The notes below the pieces were generated by a model. That model worked only from the letters and a program-made list of their open reading frames with translations, did not search any database and had not been told where the DNA came from. 64,000 nucleotides of DNA, from positions 28,908,432-28,972,431 of the forward strand of contig CM055907.1 in NCBI GenBank assembly GCA_029582155.1, given 5' to 3'. This DNA comes from Panopea generosa. Taxonomy: Eukaryota > Mollusca > Bivalvia > Adapedonta > Hiatellidae. Both the position numbers and the translations under genes were made by a program. Below are positions 22,270 through 34,496 of this stretch, in pieces (the first letter of the stretch is position 1; each line of letters begins with the position of its first letter).

Positions 22270-25200
22270 CGGATTTGTTTTATACCAGAATCTCCATAGG
22301 ATCAAATGCGCTCTTCCACAAACAACTGCTGAAGCACGATTTGTTTCATACCCGAATCTCCATAGGATCAAAAGAGTGCTTCCGCAAACAACTGCTGAAG
22401 CACGATTTGTTTTATACCCGAATCTCCATAGGATTAAAAGAGCACCTCCGCAAACAACTGCTGAACACGTTTTGTTTCATACCCGAATCTCCATAGGATC
22501 AGAAGAGCGCTCATCCACAAACAACTGTTGAAGCACGATTTGTTTTATACCTGAATCTCCATAGGATCAGAAGAGCGCTTCAACAAACAATTGCTGAAGC
22601 ACGATTTGTTTTATACCTGAATCTCCATATGATCAAAAGAGCGTTTCCGCAAACAACTGCTGAACACGTTTTGTTTCATACCCGAATCTCCATAGGATCA
22701 GAAGAGCGCTTCCACAAACAACTGCTGAAGCACGATTTGTTTTATACCCGAATCTCCATAGGATCAAATGCGCTCTTCCACAAACAATTGCTGAAGCACG
22801 ATTTGTTTTATACCTTAATCTCCATAGGATCAGAAGAGCGCTTCGACAAACAACTGCTGAAGCACGATTTGTTTTATAGCCGAATCTCCATAGGATCAAA
22901 TGCGCTCTTCCACAAACAATTGCTGAAACACGATTTGTTTTATACCTTAATCTCCATAGGATCAGAAGAGCGCTTCCACAAACAACTGCTGAAGCATGAT
23001 TCGTTTTATACCCGAATCTCCATAGGATCAAATGCGCTCTTCCACAAACAATTGCTGAAGCACGATTTGTTACATACCTTAATTTCCATAGGATCAGAAG
23101 AGCGCTTCCACAAACAACTGCTGAAGCAAGATTTGTTTTATACCTGAATCTCCATAGGATCAAATGCGCTCTTCCACAAACAATTGCTTAAGCACGATTT
23201 GTTTTATACCCGAATCTCCATAGGATCAAAAGAGCGCTTCCGCAAACAACTGCTGAACACGTTTTGTTTCATACCCGAATCGCCATAGGATCAGAAGAGC
23301 GCTTCCACAAACAACTGCTGAAGCACGATTTGTTTTATACCCGAATCATCATAAGATCAAATGCGCTCTTCCACAAACAATTGCTCAAGCAAGATTTGTT
23401 TTATACCTTAATCTCCGTAGGATCAGAAGAGCGCTTCCACAAACAACTACTGAAGCACGATTTGTTTTGTACCCGAATCTCCATAGGATCAATTGCGCTC
23501 TTCCACAAACAATTGCTGAAGCACGTTTTGTTTTATACCCGAATCTCCATAGGATCAAAAGAGCGCTTCCGCAAACAACTGCTGAACACGTTTTGTTTCA
23601 TACCCGAATCTCCATAGGATCAGAAGAGCGCTTCGACAAACAACTGCTGAAGCACGATTTGTTTTATACCCGAATCTCCATAGGATCAAATGCGCTCTTC
23701 CACAAACAATTGCTGAAGCACGATTTGTTTTATACCTTAATCTCCGTAGGATCAGAAGAGCGCTTCCACAAACAACTACTGAAGCACGATTTGTTTTGTA
23801 CCCGAATCTCCATAGGATCAGAAGAGCGCATCCACAAACAATTGCTGAAGCACGATTTGTTTTATACCCGAATCTCCATAGAATCAGAAAAGCGCTTCAA
23901 CAAACAACTGCTGAAGCACGATTTGTTTTATACCTTAATCTCCGTAGAGTCAGAAGAGCGCTTCAACAAACAACTGCTGAAGCACGATTTGTTTTATACC
24001 TTAATCTCCGTAGAGTCAGAAGAGCGCTTCCACAAACAATTGCTGAAGCACGTTTTGTTTCATACCCGAATCTCCGTAGAATCAGAAGAGCGCTTCCACA
24101 AACAACTGCTGAAGCAAAATTTGTTTTATACCTTATTCTCCGTAGAATCAGAAGAGCGCTTCAACAAACAACTGCTGAAGCACGATTTGTTTTATACCCA
24201 AATCTCCATAGGATCAAATGCGCTCTTCCACAAACAATTGCTGAAGCACGATTTGTTTTATACCCAAATCTCCATAGGATCAAATGCGCTCTTCCACAAA
24301 CAATTGCTGAAGCACGATTTGTTTTATACCTTAATCTCCGTAGAACCAGAAGAGCGCTTCAACGAACAACTGCTGAAGCACGATTTGTTTTATACCCGAA
24401 TCTCCATAGGATCAAATGCGCTCTTACACAAACAATTGCTGAAGCCCGATTTATTTAATACCCGAATCTCCATAGCATCAAATGCGCTGTTCCACAAACA
24501 ATTGCTGAAGCACGTTTTGTTTTATACCTTAATCTCCATAGGATCAGAAGAGCGCTTCCACAAACAACTGCTGAAGCACGATTTGTTTTGTACCCGAATC
24601 TCCATAGGATCAAATGCGCTCTTCCACAAACAATTGCTGAAGCACGATTTGTTTTATACCCGAATCTCCATAGGATCAAATGAGTGCTTCCACAAACAAT
24701 TGCTGAAGCACGTTTTGTTTTATACCTTAATCTCCGTAGGATCAGAAGAGCGCTCTCCACAAACAATTGCTGAAGCACGATTTGTTTTATACCCGAATCT
24801 CCATAGGATCAAATGCGCTCTTACACAAACAACTGCTGAAGCCCGATGATTTGTTTTATACCCGAATCTCCATAGGATCAAATGCGCTCTTCCACAAACA
24901 ATTGCTGAAACACGTTTTGTTTTATACCTTAATCTCCATAGGATCAATTGCACTCTTCCATAAACAATTGCTGAAGCACGATTTGTTTTATACCCGAATC
25001 TCCATAGGATCAGAAGAGCGCTCTTCCACAAACAACTGTTGAAGCACGATTTGTTTTATATCCGAAGTTCCATAGGATCAGAAGAGCGCTTCCACAAACA
25101 ACTGCTGAAGCAAGATTTGTTTTATACCCGAATCTCCATAGGATCAATTGCTCTCTTCCATAAACAATTGCTGAAGCACGATTTGTTTTATACCCGAATC

Positions 25201-25385
25201 TACATAGCATCAGAAGAGCGCTTCCACAAACAACTGATGAAGCAAGATTTGTTTTATAGCCGAATCTCCATAGGATCAAATGCACTCTTCCACAAACAAT
25301 TGCTGAAGCACGTTTTGTTTCATACCAGAATCTCCATAGGATCAAATGCGCTCTTCCACAAACAACTGTTGAAGCACGATTTGTG
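22270..25385. repeat. 66-bp tandem array with A/B higher-order alternation
   Basis: Unit of 66 bp, for example GATTTGTTTTATACCCGAAT then CTCCATAGGATCAAATGCGC then TCTTCCACAAACAATTGCTG then AAGCAC; about 47 copies. There are two unit classes. Class A has ATCAAATGCGCTCTTCC with CAATTG; class B has ATCAGAAGAGCGCTTCC with CAACTG. They alternate over long stretches, giving a 132-bp higher-order repeat. Because 66 is divisible by three, long frames are open on both strands simultaneously (up to 460 codons), so none is credited as coding. Confidence 0.95.
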
Positions 25386-25799
25386 TGCCAATATCTTACG
25401 GTCAAGCAATACTAATATACAAATTAAACATTATCTGAAATAATTCCAGCAAGAATATGAAAAACAGTGTGAGCTATAGTTGAGATGATCTTCTGTTTCA
25501 AGATTAGTTTGTCATCATTTTACATATGCGATACAATTATGCACTACCATCAAATCATATGGTAATATACCAGTTCTTGTTAATGGATCTATAATCTTGT
25601 ACCAACACATACAGTTTATCAATGCTGGATATCCTTCTACCTTCTAAGTAGACCAGTTTTATACATAAACATGTATATTATACAATACACATTTCAGTAC
25701 CAGTTCATGAAAATGAATCTATAGTTGAAATAATCTTGTACCAGCATGTACAGTTTATCACGGCTGGATACCCTTTCGTGAAAATTTACAGAAAATTAA
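25386..25799. other. AT-rich spacer with a diverged direct repeat
   Basis: Two diverged copies of a ~75-bp segment (ATAATCTTGTACCA-CA-TACAGTTTATCA and CTGGATA-CC) lie near 25570-25640 and 25700-25775. No gene seen. Confidence 0.55.
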
Positions 25800-27370
25800 A
25801 CTTTCATGAAAATGAGCAGTCGGATGAACAGCGCGCTCGACTATTCGAATATTTGTCAAAGAAGTACAAATTTGATTGAGACTGATAACAAATCCAAGCA
25901 AATAAGAATTATCTAAATTGACAAATTTGAGTAGGTCTTATAACTGCAATATATTATATGAAGTTTCAATCAAATACATGCAGTGACTGCTGAGTTATAA
26001 AATTTCTAAGTCAAACAAAGTCCCTTATTTGCGAAGAAATCTTGCAAGAGTTATCCGACTTGATTAATTTAGTTGATTTCATGACTACAAAGCCATATGT
26101 AAAGTTTCAATCAAATACGTTGAGCGGTTGGTGTAATATGGACTTGGCAGTACTTGCATAACTTAAAATTCTAGTCAAAGAAGGGCAATAATTTGCATTA
26201 TATTCGTGCAAGAGTTATCTGACTTAGTTATTGTAGTAGAGTTGGTGACTGGGAAGGCTTATGTAAAGTTTCAGTCAAATACATTGAGTGGTTGGTGAGA
26301 TATGGATTTGATGGTACTTGCATGCAAAACTTTAACCAGAATTTCTAAGTCAAACAAGGCCAATAATTTGAAGTATATTCATGAAAGATTAATCAAGCTT
26401 AGTTATTGTAATAGGGTTGATGACTGGGAATACTTATGTAAAGTTTGAAGTCAATACAATGGTTATTGAGATATGGACTTCACTGTACTTGCATACAAAA
26501 CATTAACCAGATTTTTTAAGTCAAACAAGGGCAATAGTTTGTATTATACTCATGACAGAGTTATCTAACTTAGTAATTGTAGAAGGGGTTGATGACTGGG
26601 AAGACTAATGTAAAGTTTCAATCGAATACATTGATTAGTTGGTGAGATAAGGACTTAATGGTACTTTAACGCAAAACTTTAACCAGTTTTTTTTTAGTCA
26701 AACAAGGGCAATAATTTGCATTACATTCATGCAAGATTTATCTAACTTAGTTATTGTAGTAAAGTTGATGACTAGGATGGCTTGTGTAAAGTTTTAAGTC
26801 AATACATTGAGTGGTTGGTGAGATATAGACTTGATGGTACTTGCACGCAAAACTTTAACCAGAATTTGTAAGTCAAACAAGGACAATAATTTGCATTTTG
26901 TTCATGCAAGAGCTATCTAACTTAGTTATTATCGTAGGGTTGATGACTGGGAAGACGTATGTAAAGTTTCAATCAAATACATTGAGTAGTTGGTAAGATA
27001 AGGACTTGATGGTACTTTAACGCAAAACTTTAACCAGAATTTTGTGTAAAGTTTCAAGGTAATACATGCAATGGCTACTGAGATAGGGACTTGCATGCAA
27101 AACTTTAACCAGAATTTCTAAATCAAACAAGGGCAATCATTTGCGTTATATTCATGCAAGAGTCAGCTAACTTAGTTACTTTAGTAGGGTGACTGGGAAG
27201 GCTTGTGTAAAGTTTCAATCAAATACATTGAGTGGTTGGTGAGATAAGGACTTGATGGTATTTGCATGCAAAACTTTAACGAGAATTTCTAAGTCAAACA
27301 ACGGCAATAATTTGTATCATATTTATGCAAGAGTTATCTTACTTAGTTATTGTAGTAGGATTCATCTTCA
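25800..27370. repeat. ~175-bp diverged tandem repeat
   Basis: About eight diverged copies. The shared core is GCAAAACTTTAACCAGAATT, TCTAAGTCAAACAAGGGCAA, TAATTTGCATTATATTCATG and GTAAAGTTTCAATCAAATAC, followed by ATTGAGTGGTTGGTGAGATA. The core CAAAACTTTAACCAG recurs near 26325, 26500, 26675, 26850, 27025, 27100 and 27270; the copy near 27030 is truncated. This sequence family recurs in many mollusc genomes by my recollection (not checkable here). Confidence 0.85.
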
Positions 27371-28079
27371 TCTCTACCGAGCCACTCGTGCACTTTGTCC
27401 TTTAGCTGAAGAGGACAGTACTGTTTTATATACCGAGGTTCAAAACTACATAATTTCGTTAGTTATATATTAATATCGCAAAATGCATCATATATAAGTA
27501 ACTTTATTTCTTTTTTATATATACTTACAACTAAAAGTTATCCATGTAGTCCATGCTTATTATTTATCTTCACCAACTGATAAGGTATTATATACGAGCG
27601 ATAATTATACTCAACGTTGTTTCCTCAGTTTATATTGTGTATTCCATTTAACATTTAGTTTTAATCGATGTTAAATGTTTTGCAAATAAATTCTTAAGAT
27701 TTTATCGTAAGTTATATATTAATATTACAAAAAAGTATATTTCTCGTGATTATATATATGTACCAATAGGCGGAGGAGCGTTAAGATTACTGGGAAGTTC
27801 AACCTGGCGAGAGAGTGTTGGAGGAAGTACCCTCTCCAACTGTTGGGGTTACGGGGGCCTCCTCATGATCATTTTGATATTCTTTATCAAGTTTTTGAGA
27901 TAAAGATAAGGCTGTTACATCTCCAGGTTTTTATGATTTTTAAATATTTTATAATGAAAAAAAAAAGAGGGAATTAAAATGAAATAAAAAACGGACTTCG
28001 ACCGGGTTTTAACCCGGTACCTCATGCACTGGAAGCAAGACGTGATACATCTGGGAGGGTGTGCTCTCTGTGGATATAT
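27371..28079. other. Unique AT-rich spacer
   Basis: No exon could be supported. It contains a short perfect stem ACCGGGTT/AACCCGGT near 28000-28020. Confidence 0.4.
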
Positions 28080-28480
28080 GGAGGTCTTTCCCGGCAAAAA
28101 TTTTATATTTAAAATTCTAGTAGGTGTTAATTTGAAAATGTTTGTTATTTATACCAGAGTGGGAGGGGTCCCTGCAGGTGGGGGTACGGGAACCTACCCT
28201 GAAAAAATTATATTTAAAAACTAAATGCTGCATTCTAGTAAATTTTTAGCGGAAAAATGGTTGACATTTACTTCCGTGTGGGAGAGGGTACCCCTTGTTG
28301 GTGGGGCTAGAGGGACATCCCCTGGAAAATATTGATATATAAAAGCCAAATACTGCATTATAGAACGTTTTAGATGGAAACGGATTGTTATTTACTCCAT
28401 TTTTTTTTAAAACAACAAATGCAGTGCATTCTTGTTAGTTTTTAGGATAAAAATATGGTTGTCATTTACTCTGCTCTAAA
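28080..28480. repeat. Diverged ~130-150 bp tandem repeat
   Basis: Three to four decayed copies of a segment with TGGGAG-GG-ACCCC, GTGGGG-TA-GGG, CCTGGAAAAT, AAATGCTGCATTCTAGTA and GGTTGTCATTTACTC. A related block precedes it near 27810-27870. Confidence 0.6.
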
Positions 28481-28944
28481 CTGTTGAAAAAGAAAAGCAC
28501 GGACGAACGTCACCCGTATCCCTAGAAACGAGTTATTTTAATAAGCTCGTAAATTACTCAAAAGCCATGTGATGCCCATGTGTTAGTCGAATATATATTA
28601 ATTCTTACCACCACTATAGCTTTCTTTATGTCTCCTGTTATCAAGATGAAATTACCAGAAGATCTCTAGCGGAACGATGCACCATTTATCAGTAAAATGA
28701 TGATCTCGATCATTTCCTTATATGGTGAATCCATCAAATAAAAAATCAAACGATTTAGCGTCTGATCCATACATCGAAAATTAATTTAGCTAACATAGTA
28801 ATATAGTAAATAAGACCACCTCCAGTTTTAGACCAGTAAAACATTATATCTAAGCTCATGATCAATCAGGACTAAGTTGTATCGTGTTATTTTTTCAAAA
28901 GCCAGTGTTGCTGGACTAGAATATCCTTTGTCACTATATCTACA

Positions 28945-31900
28945 GCTTCTGTCGCCTAAACTGTTGTGTCTAAAGGTTACTGTCATCATATACTTCTGCC
29001 GCCTAAACTGCTATCTCTTAAGGTTACTGTCATCATAGGTTTATGTCGCCTAAACTACTGTGTCTAAAGATTACTGTCATCATAGGCTTCTGTCGCCTAA
29101 GCTACTGAGTCTAAAGGTTACTGTCATCATAGACTTCTGCCGCCTAAACTGCTGTCTCTAAAGGTTACTGTCATCATAGACTTATGTCGCCTAAACTACT
29201 GTGTCTAAAGGTTACTGTCATCATAGGCTTCTGTTGCATACACTTCTTTTTCTAAAGGTTACGGCTATTTTAGGCTATTGTCGCTTAAACTACTGTCTCT
29301 AAAGGTTACTATCATCATAGGTTTCTGTAGTGTAAACTACTGTATATAGGCTAGTATCTCCTAAACTACATTGTATAAAGGCTACTGTCATCATAGGCTA
29401 CTGTCACCTAAACTGATGTGTCTAAAGGTTACTGTCATCATAGGTGTATGTCGCCTAAACTATTGTGTCTAAAGGTTACTGTCATCATTGGCTTCTGCCG
29501 CCTAAACTGCTATCTCTAAAGGTTACTGTCATCATAGGCTTATGTCGCCTAAACTACTGTGTCTAAAGATTACTGTCATCATAGGCTTCTGTCGCCTTAA
29601 CTACTGTGCCTAAAGGTTACTGTCATCATAGGCTTCTGTTGCATAACTTCTGTTTCTAAAGGTTACGGCTATTTTAGGCTATTGTCGCTTAAACTACTGT
29701 CTCTAAAGGTTACAATCATCATAGGTTTCTGTCGCCTAAACTACTTATATAGGTTACTATCGCCTAAACTACATTGTATAAAGGCTACTGTCATCATAGG
29801 CTACTGTCACCTAAACTGACGTGTCTAAAGGTTACTGTCATCATAGGTGTATGTCGCCTAAACTATTGTGTCTAAAGGTTACTGTCATCATAGGCTACTG
29901 TCACCTAAACTGACGTGTCTAAAGGTTATTGTCATCATAGGCGTATGTCGCCTAAACTATTGTGTCTAAAGGTTACTGTCATCATTGGCTTCTGTCGCCT
30001 AAACTACTGTGTCTAAAAGCTACTGTCATCATAGTCTTCTGTCGCCTTAACTACTGTGTCTAAAGGTGACTGTCATCATATTTTACTGTCGCCGAAACTA
30101 CTGTGTCTAAAAGTTACTGTCATCATAGGCTTCTGTCGCCTTAACTACTAAGTCTGAAGGTTAATGTCATCATAATATACTTTTGCCTAAACTATTGTGT
30201 CTTAAAGTTACTGACATCATAGGCTTCTGTCCCCTTAACTACTGTGTCTAAAGGTTATTGTCATCAAATGCTTTTGTCACCTGTACTACTGTATCTAAAG
30301 ATAAATGTCATCATATGCTTCTGTCGCCTAAACTACTCTGTCTAAAGGCTACTGTCATCATAGGTTACTGTCGCCTAAACTAATGTGTCTAAATGTGACT
30401 GTCATCACAGGCTACTGTCGCCGAAACAACTGTCTCTAAATGTAACTGTCATCATAGGCTACTGTCGCCTAAACTATTATGTCTAAAGGCTACTGTCATC
30501 ATAGGTTTCTGTCGCCTAAACTACTGTGTATAAAGGTTACTGTCATCATATGCTTCTGTCGCCTAAACTACTGTGTATTAAGGCTACTGTCATCATACGC
30601 TACTGTCGCCTAAACTGATGTGTCTAAAGGTTACTGTCATCATAGGCGTATGTCGCCTAAACTATTGTGTCTAAAAGCTACTGTCAACATAGGCTTCTGT
30701 CGCCTAAACTACTGTGTCTAAAGTTGACTGTCATCATATTTTACTGTCGCCGAAACTACTGTTTCTATAGGTTACTGTCATCATAGGCTACTGTCACCTA
30801 AACGACTGTGTTAAGGCTACTGTCATCATAGGCTATTGTCGCTTAAACTACTGTGTCTAAAGGTTACTGTCATCATAGGCTTCTATCGCCTAAACTACTA
30901 AGTCTGAAGGTTACTGTCATCATTAACTACTTTGCCTAAACTAATGTGTCTAAAGGCTTCTGTCATCATAGACTTCTGTCTTCTTAACTACTGTGTCTAA
31001 AGGTTTCTGTCATTATAAGCTACTACTACCTGAACTATTGTGTCTTTAAGTTACTGACATCATAGGCTTCTATCGCCTAAGCTACTCTGTCTTAAGGTTA
31101 CTGTCATCATAGGCTTCTGTCCCCTTAACTACTGTGTCTAAAGGTAATGGTCACCATAGGCTTCTGTCACCTAAACTACTGTATCTAAAGATTCCTGTCA
31201 TCATAGGCTTCTATCGCCTAAATTACTTTGTCTAAAGGCTACTGTCATCATAGGCTACTGTCGCCTAAACTACTGTGTCTAAAGGTTACTATCATCATAG
31301 GTTTCTGTCACCTCAACTACTGTGTCTAACGGCTACTGTTATCATAGGCTTCTGTCGCCTTAACTACTGTGTCTAAAGGTTACTGTCACCATAGGCTTCT
31401 GTCGCCTAAACAACTGTGTCTAAAGGTTACTGTCACCATAGGCTTCTGTCGCCTAAACTACTGTGTCTTAAGGCTACTGTCATCATAGGCTACTGTCGCC
31501 TAAACTATTGTGTTTAAAGGTCACTGTCACCATAAACTTCTGTCGCCTAAACTACTGTGTCTAAAGGTTCCTGTCATCATAGGCTTCTGTCGTCTTAACT
31601 ACTGTGTCTTAAGGCTACTGTAATCATAGGCTTATGTCGTCTAAACTACTGTGTCTAAAGGTTCCTGTCATCATAGGCTTCTGTCGTCTTAACTACTGTG
31701 TCTTAAGGCTACTGTAATCATAGGCTTCTGTCGCCTAAATTATTTTGTCTAAAGGTTCCTGTCATCATCGGCTTCTGTTGTCTAAACTACTGTGTCTAAA
31801 GGTTCCTGTCATCATAGGATTCTGTCGTCTTAACTACTGTGTCTAAAAGTCACTGTCACCATAAGCTTCTGTCGCCTAAATTACTTTGTCTAAAGGCTAC

Positions 31901-32600
31901 TGTCATCATAGGCTACTGTCGCCTAAACTTCTGTGTCTAAAGGTTACTGTCATCATAGGCTTCTATCGCCTTAAATACTAAGTCTGAAGGTTACTGTCAT
32001 CATTAACTACTTCGCCTAAACTAATGTGTCTAAAGGTTACTATCATCATAGACTTCTGTCTTCTTAACTACTGTGTCTAAAGGTTAATGTCATCATAATA
32101 TACTGTTGCCTAAACTATTGTGTCTTAAAGTTACTGACATCATAGGCTTCTGTCCCCTTAACTACTGTGTCTAAAGGTTATTGTCATCAAATGCTTTTGT
32201 CACCTAAACTACTGTATCTAAAGATGAATGTCATCATATGCTTCTGTCGCCTAAACTACTCTGTCTCAAGGCTACTGACATCATAGGTTACTGTCGCCTA
32301 AACTAATGTGTCTAAATGTGACTGTCATCATAGGCTACTGTCGCCGAAACAACTGTCTCTAAATGTCATCATAGGTTTCTGTCGTCTAAACTACTGTGTC
32401 TAAAGGTTACTGTCATCATAGGTTTCTGTCGTCTAAACTACTGTGTCTAAAGGCTACTGTCATCATAGTCTTCTGTCGCCTAAACTATTGTGTCTAAAGG
32501 CTACTGTCATCATAGGCTTCTGTCGCCTAAACTATAATGTTTAAAAGTTACTGTCGACGAAAGTAAAGGTTACTGTCACCATAGGCTACTGTCACTACAG
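28945..32600. repeat. 47-bp tandem array (~78 copies)
   Basis: Unit AAAGGTTACTGTCATCATAG then GCTTCTGTCGCCTAAACTAC then TGTGTCT (47 bp), with many single-base variants and some shortened units. It shows longer-range duplication: the variant string with TACGGCTATTTTAGGCTATT occurs near 29260 and 29670, within ~410-bp blocks that repeat as a whole. Segments around 30890-31010 and 31960-32070 are also duplicated. Confidence 0.95.
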
Positions 32601-32729
32601 GTCATTTTTCGTCGAAAGTTTATGACTTTATGAAGTCAAGGGAGAGTAAGCAATTGATAGATTCATTCCCTTTGACCATAATCTTTATTTTGAATATTTT
32701 TTTTTTTTAATAGCTACGGAAATTATTGT

Positions 32730-32929
32730 TTAGTTTACTTTAATTCGATTACGAAACACGTTATTACAACATAGACAAATCACGCTGGAACTATTTCTGG
32801 GTAGAACCAGTATTAAGCATATGCTGAAAATGTGTCTTGCTCAAGAACATCTCACCTAACTGTGACGGAGTATCGAACCCACGACCCTCAGATCCTAGCG
32901 CCGGTGTTCTACCAATGGACCACGCGCTC
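32730..32929 (-). mobile_element. tRNA-derived SINE, family A copy 2
   Basis: On the minus strand the head is GCGTGGTCCATTGGTAGAAC (near 32906-32926) and the B box is GGGTTCGATA at 32871-32880. The body has GAGCAAGACACATTTTCAGC and ATATGCTTAATACTGGTTCT, then a tail into AT-rich sequence. It shares head and body with copies at 3308 and 33370. Confidence 0.75.
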
Positions 32930-33369
32930 CTTGGGGAAACCCCAATGCAACTTTTATTTGGGATTTTAGTATATTAACAAAAATATTTCATGTTTAGTGT
33001 TGATGTTCATTTTGGATGCAAGCGTTGGAACATTATAAACAAGTAGAAGGAAAAAGCGCGGCTGGACATTGTTTTATGAAATAAAATGGAAGGAGGACGA
33101 CGATTTGGTTTGAAGTTATAAATACGTTATAATAATGTAACAAGCACAAATTTTTGCCAACTGTAGAATCCAATCCCTGTCTCGTTTCCAGTAACAAATA
33201 TTATAAACGTTATAGATATATCCTTCACCTGCATCGGTGACCGGCACTGATAGAAAATGTAAACACTTCAATAAAATAATTCTTTTAACTGAGGAAACTA
33301 GTGGCACCCAGACCGGATATACGTGTTATCAGTGATGGAAGACGAGATTGTCTGACACAAATCGTGTAT

Positions 33370-33515
33370 GACGCATGATCAAGTGGTAGATATCGGACAG
33401 TCACCGGACAGTTGGGTTCGATCCCTCGCCACTGGACTTGAGTAAGACATTTCATCTGCATATGTTTAGTAATGGTTTTATACAGGAGCACTTTGACTTT
33501 TGCCTTGATTTATTT
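33370..33515 (+). mobile_element. tRNA-derived SINE, family A copy 3
   Basis: A-box-like GATCAAGTGGTAGAT near 33376 and B box GGTTCGATCC at 33415-33424. The body is GAGTAAGACATTTCATCTGC, ATATGTTTAGTAATGGTTTT. It lies about 450 bp from copy 2 in the opposite orientation. Confidence 0.7.
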
Positions 33516-33744
33516 TAATGTTTCTCGAATCTTTGTAATATGTATATGTACATATATTTGGCAATAGAATATATTTAACTCAACTACGACTGTTGTTTGT
33601 CTTAGTTTTAGGAACTTGTTTTAAAATCGATGTAAAATAAATATATCAGGATTTTACAAAATCGTAAAATTGGCTAAAAACATTTTTACTAAAATATCAT
33701 GCCTATAGCCTATATACTCATTGCCCACATATTGCCAAAGGATA

Positions 33745-34022
33745 TCTATTAAACATGCCAAAATGATATATTGTAACAGGATTACATGTAGTAAAGATTG
33801 TTTCATCTTAGAATGATAATGCGAAGGTCGCCAAGTAGTTTTTAAGTGTTGCCTATTTTCGTTTCAAGTTTACAACTCCGATTTAAATATTGATTTTGCC
33901 ACAATTTCGTGAATTTGACATACCAAATCATTCGAATTTTATTAATTAATGATAATGAGATGCTTTTTATCAATTGTAAAAATGATTTTATTTTTAAGAC
34001 ATTTGTTTGTATACTCCCTTTA
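33745..34022 (+). repeat. Dispersed repeat, copy 1
   Basis: Shares blocks in the same order with 52873-53280: AAACATGCCAAAATGATATA, GATTGTTTCATCTTAGAA, CAAGTTTACAACTCCGATTT, GACATACCAAATCATTCG, AATGATAATGAGATGCTTTT, and TATACTCCCTTTAAA. Probably copies of an unclassified transposon or its 3' end. Overlapping short open frames on both strands are not credited. Confidence 0.7.
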
Positions 34023-34496
34023 AACCAATACCTACAAATCGTCGAAAGGTTTGGCATGAAGGCGGCGAATACACATTATTTAAAGGCTTTAGCGCTAACC
34101 AACCAAACACATTAGTATGGACGTTTACATCAGTTCCGTCACGATTTCGTGACCTAAATCGCAATAAAATTGAACAAATGTTATCCCGGATTTTACGCTT
34201 AGCTGGGTCGCATTAAAACTGTTGAGAAAAAGTTGTCTATAGTAGTTTAACATAAAACTACATAAACCATCAATAGTAATGCGCCATTAGTCCGTACATA
34301 GACATAGGTGCTCATTCATATGTGTATACAAATTAATATGTAAAACCAGAGACATATAAACATGTAACTAAGACACCTTATAGTATTAAATATAACAATA
34401 CACTTCATTGCCACAAGATTACTTGGCCAGTGACATTTTGTGAGTCGTGTTATACACTTGTGACAAGGTCGGTATGACGACTTTGTTGGCGTCCAC

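Noticed and set aside
23467-24849. 460-codon open frame with 22-residue repeats
   Set aside because: The 66-bp unit is stop-free in several frames on both strands, so the openness is automatic. No coding-specific evidence favours one frame.
28000-28075. Antisense tRNA (T-arm-like CCGGG-TTAAAAC-CCCGG)
   Set aside because: Only one stem-loop is tRNA-like; no A box or acceptor stem could be found at the right distance.
33842-34216. Overlapping 68-71 codon ORFs on both strands
   Set aside because: They fall largely in a dispersed repeat present in a second diverged copy at 52873-53280, where the frames are not conserved.
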